From JAPLIS01 sp963719415 (GTDB lineage: Bacteria > Babelota > Babeliae > Babelales > Vermiphilaceae): a stretch of 64,000 nt of DNA. The notes beneath the pieces were generated by a model, which worked only from the letters and a program-made list of their open reading frames with translations, did no database searches and was not told the origin of the DNA. The DNA is taken from NCBI GenBank assembly GCA_963719415.1, contig OY970383.1, forward strand, positions 1,302,001-1,366,000. The letters are read 5' to 3'. A program made the translations under genes and the position numbers. Positions 62,265 through 64,000 of the stretch are shown piece by piece (positions within the stretch are counted from its first letter, which is position 1; every line of letters begins with the position of its first letter).

Positions 62265-63593
62265 ATGAATATGTGGCGTAAAAGAATGGATTTTAAGAAA
62301 GTTGGTCTTGTGATTCTTGTCGTAACTATTTCAGGGGATCTTGTGTGTTGGACAAGAAAGGCAAAAAAAGAGAAAGAGAATTGTATACAGCAACTTTTAA
62401 CAGAATTTAATGGCTTAATGTTGGAAAATCCTGTAGGAAAAAGAAGTTTGCAGGAAAATAGAGAGTTAGCAGAACGATTACAGGATATCACCGATGAGCT
62501 TTATGAGGATGGATTTTCTGTCTCCAGTCCTTTAATTGCAAAACAATATGATGAGTTGTCAGAGGAAAAGGGAACAGCCGCGGCATCTGCACGTGAATTT
62601 AAAGAGAAAGCGCATGTATTACATAATCAAGTTGAAGAAAAAAAAGAAGAAATTAAGAGTATGGAGCAATCTATCGCATTGGCTAATAAAGCGCTTGATG
62701 AACGAATTAAGGCTTCAGAAGAGCTGAATAATCTGTTGAAAGAGACTCAAGTAGCGTTAGGTGAGAAAGAAAAGTTATTAGAAACGGCCTTAAATTTAAA
62801 ATCTGAATTACAAAAAGAGATAGAGGGGTTAAGAAAAAACTTAACAGATTGTCGAGCAGAGTCTCAAAAACAATTAAAAGCTTCTGAATTAAAAATACAG
62901 GAACAGGTTGAGCAAATAGGAACGTTACAAAGACATATTGCTGCAACAAAAGAAAGGATTGCAGAGATAGCCATGCAAGAACAGAAAGAGGCTCGGGAAA
63001 ATAGCGAAAGAGAGAAACAAGAGCTTGCCAAAAAAGAAGAATTAGAAAAAGAAAAAGATTTGGAAAAAGAAAAAGAGCTTGAGCAAAAAGAAGAGCATGC
63101 ACAGAAAGAAGGGCCTGAGAACAAAGAAGAGATAGCGAAAAAAGAAGAAATAAAAGAAGAGAAAGAGACTGAAAGTAAAGCAGAGCATGCACAGAAAGAA
63201 GGGCCTGAGAACAAAGAAGAGATAGCGAAAAAAGAAGAAATAAAAGAAGAGAAAGAGACTGAAAGTAAAGCAGAGCATGCACAGAAAGAGATGCCTGAGA
63301 ATAAAGAAGAGATGGCGAAAAAAGAAGAAGTAAAAGAAGACAAAGAGACTGAAAGTAAAGCAGAGCATGCACAGAAAGAGATGCCTGAGAATAAAGAAGA
63401 GATAGCGAAAAAAGAAGAAGTAAAAGAAGAGAAAGAGACTGAAAGTAAAGCAGAGCATGCACAGAAAGAGATGTCTGAGAATAAAGAAGAGATAGCGAAA
63501 AAAGAAAAACCTGAAGAAGAAAAAAAATCGGGCAAAGAAGAAGAGAAAAATGGTCAAGACATGCCAGAATGGCATCAGCAACCAAAAGAGTAG
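62265..63593 (+). CDS. Secreted Glu/Lys-rich coiled-coil protein with 30-residue repeats
   Basis: ATG 62265 follows AAAAAAGGATAAGTA. The signal peptide (VGLVILVVTISGDLVCW) and the next 150 residues match the protein at 29462 (FNGLMLENPV, RSLQENRELAERL, GFSVSSPLIAKQYDELSE). A coiled coil follows. From 63071 on, four tandem copies and a partial fifth of a 30-residue unit, AEHAQKEGPENKEEIAKKEE followed by IKEEKETESK, are encoded by 90-bp repeats with few changes. Stop codon at 63591-63593 is followed by a short run of 15-bp repeats (AGTAGTAAGCAAAAG). Function unknown. Confidence 0.75.
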   Translation: MNMWRKRMDFKKVGLVILVVTISGDLVCWTRKAKKEKENCIQQLLTEFNGLMLENPVGKRSLQENRELAERLQDITDELYEDGFSVSSPLIAKQYDELSEEKGTAAASAREFKEKAHVLHNQVEEKKEEIKSMEQSIALANKALDERIKASEELNNLLKETQVALGEKEKLLETALNLKSELQKEIEGLRKNLTDCRAESQKQLKASELKIQEQVEQIGTLQRHIAATKERIAEIAMQEQKEARENSEREKQELAKKEELEKEKDLEKEKELEQKEEHAQKEGPENKEEIAKKEEIKEEKETESKAEHAQKEGPENKEEIAKKEEIKEEKETESKAEHAQKEMPENKEEMAKKEEVKEDKETESKAEHAQKEMPENKEEIAKKEEVKEEKETESKAEHAQKEMSENKEEIAKKEKPEEEKKSGKEEEKNGQDMPEWHQQPKE

Positions 63594-63693
63594 CAACCAA
63601 AAGAGTAGTAAGCAAAAGAGTAGTAAGCAAAAGAGTAGTAAGCAAAAGAGAGATTTTCGAGAGAGAGATTGGTGGGATATAAGTTTGGTATAA

Positions 63694-63728
63694 TAAAAGC
63701 GGGATGGTGTTTAGCCATCCCGCTTTTA
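63694..63728. terminator. Bidirectional terminator at the right end
   Basis: TAAAAGCGGGATGG pairs exactly with CCATCCCGCTTTTA around TGTTTAG. It lies between the coiled-coil gene and the convergent barrel gene and carries A and T tracts for both strands. Confidence 0.7.
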
Positions 63729-63772
63729 GGTACTTAGTCTTGCTTTTTTAACATAAAGCTATGTGTATATCG

Positions 63773-64000
63773 TTAGTTCCACAAGATACCAATTTTACCA
63801 AAGACTTCCCATTGCGATACAGCGAACGAATGGCAGTTAGAATCACAAGAAGTTGTTTCTTTTGGTTCGCAACCAACTTTATTGTTAGTTCCGAATTCAA
63901 CTTTACCACCAAGGCCAAAGAACGGTTCTATACCTTCTTCTCTTTGTACTACATAGCCAAGACTACCATAGACTGAGTGACTTATAGCACTCGTTTTTTG
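63773..64000 (-). CDS. C-terminus of a third large beta-barrel paralogue (truncated by the window)
   Basis: The minus strand is open from the right edge to a TAA at 63773-63775, 75 residues. ISHSVYGSLGYVVQ, IEPFFGLGGKVEFGT and VSQWEVFGKIGILWN match MSHKLFGAIGYNF, APYVGVGGEIEFGS and LSKWGVWVKVGLSF of the protein at 27028, and the same blocks in 24946. The ending ILWN differs from the terminal Phe of the other two. A small insert with three Cys (GCEPKETTSCDSNC) is special to this copy. Confidence 0.7.
   Translation of the reverse strand, partial: QKTSAISHSVYGSLGYVVQREEGIEPFFGLGGKVEFGTNNKVGCEPKETTSCDSNCHSFAVSQWEVFGKIGILWN

Noticed and set aside
62707..63645. Minus-strand frames of 312, 223 and 184 residues rich in Leu, Ser and Phe
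   Set aside because: They are complements of the Glu/Lys repeat of the 62265 protein; they overlap each other and have no domain-like features.

Overview
The window is AT-rich bacterial DNA with dense genes on both strands. It mixes ordinary housekeeping genes (cca, mreC, arfB, rpmE, prfA, mnmA, a pgsA-type gene, ssb, grpE, lepA, gyrA, dprA and three tRNAs) with many lineage-specific secreted proteins. The secreted set includes ankyrin repeats, glutamine/proline-rich and Glu/Lys-rich coiled coils, large beta-barrels, ubiquitin-like domains and a protein with ubiquitin-binding-like motifs. Together with a nucleoside importer, decaying genes and transposons, this suggests a host-associated bacterium living in or on a eukaryote. 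The overall style resembles Candidatus Dependentiae (TM6/Babeliales), but no rRNA is present, so this assignment is inference.

Layout. 1-6.7 kb: secreted unknowns, cca, mreC, and a gene split by an IS630-type element. 6.8-9.6 kb: a three-gene ABC importer. 9.7-12.7 kb: IS copy 2, an Rpn-type nuclease and a SppA-like peptidase. 13.0-13.3 kb: tRNA-Val, tRNA-Asn, tRNA-Asp. 13.4-17.2 kb: a cupin, secreted proteins, a nucleoside hydrolase pseudogene and a tandemly duplicated secreted family. 17.5-24.8 kb: a FAD oxidoreductase, a frameshifted YhcG-type nuclease, arfB, rpmE-prfA and a NupC transporter. 24.9-32.4 kb: two large barrel proteins, a coiled-coil protein and two tandem secreted ubiquitin-like proteins. 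32.8-43.8 kb: mnmA-pgsA, ssb, grpE, a second IS-split gene, a DUF155-like protein and lepA. 44-50 kb: three related secreted proteins and a MEMO-AMMECR1 fusion. 50.3-64 kb: a toxin-antitoxin pair, a FAD lactone oxidase-like protein, gyrA, dprA, a long ankyrin protein, the UIM/PPxY protein, a second coiled-coil protein, and the C-terminus of a third barrel at the right edge.

The main biological theme is a probable host-interaction arsenal. Almost every unrecognised gene begins with a signal peptide. Several otherwise different families share a similar signal-peptide core. Two proteins carry a domain matching eukaryotic ubiquitin, and another combines UIM-like helices with a PPSY motif, so interference with host ubiquitin signalling is plausible.

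The genome here is also being reshaped. Three nearly identical 953-bp IS630-type copies sit at TA sites. Two of them cut genes whose frames are exactly restored when the element is removed. Short elements of 47, 60 and 119 bp with the same ends and TA flanks look like MITEs of this IS. Intergenic spaces carry perfect hairpins with GNA triloops, an 18-bp minisatellite and 32-bp GC-rich repeats.
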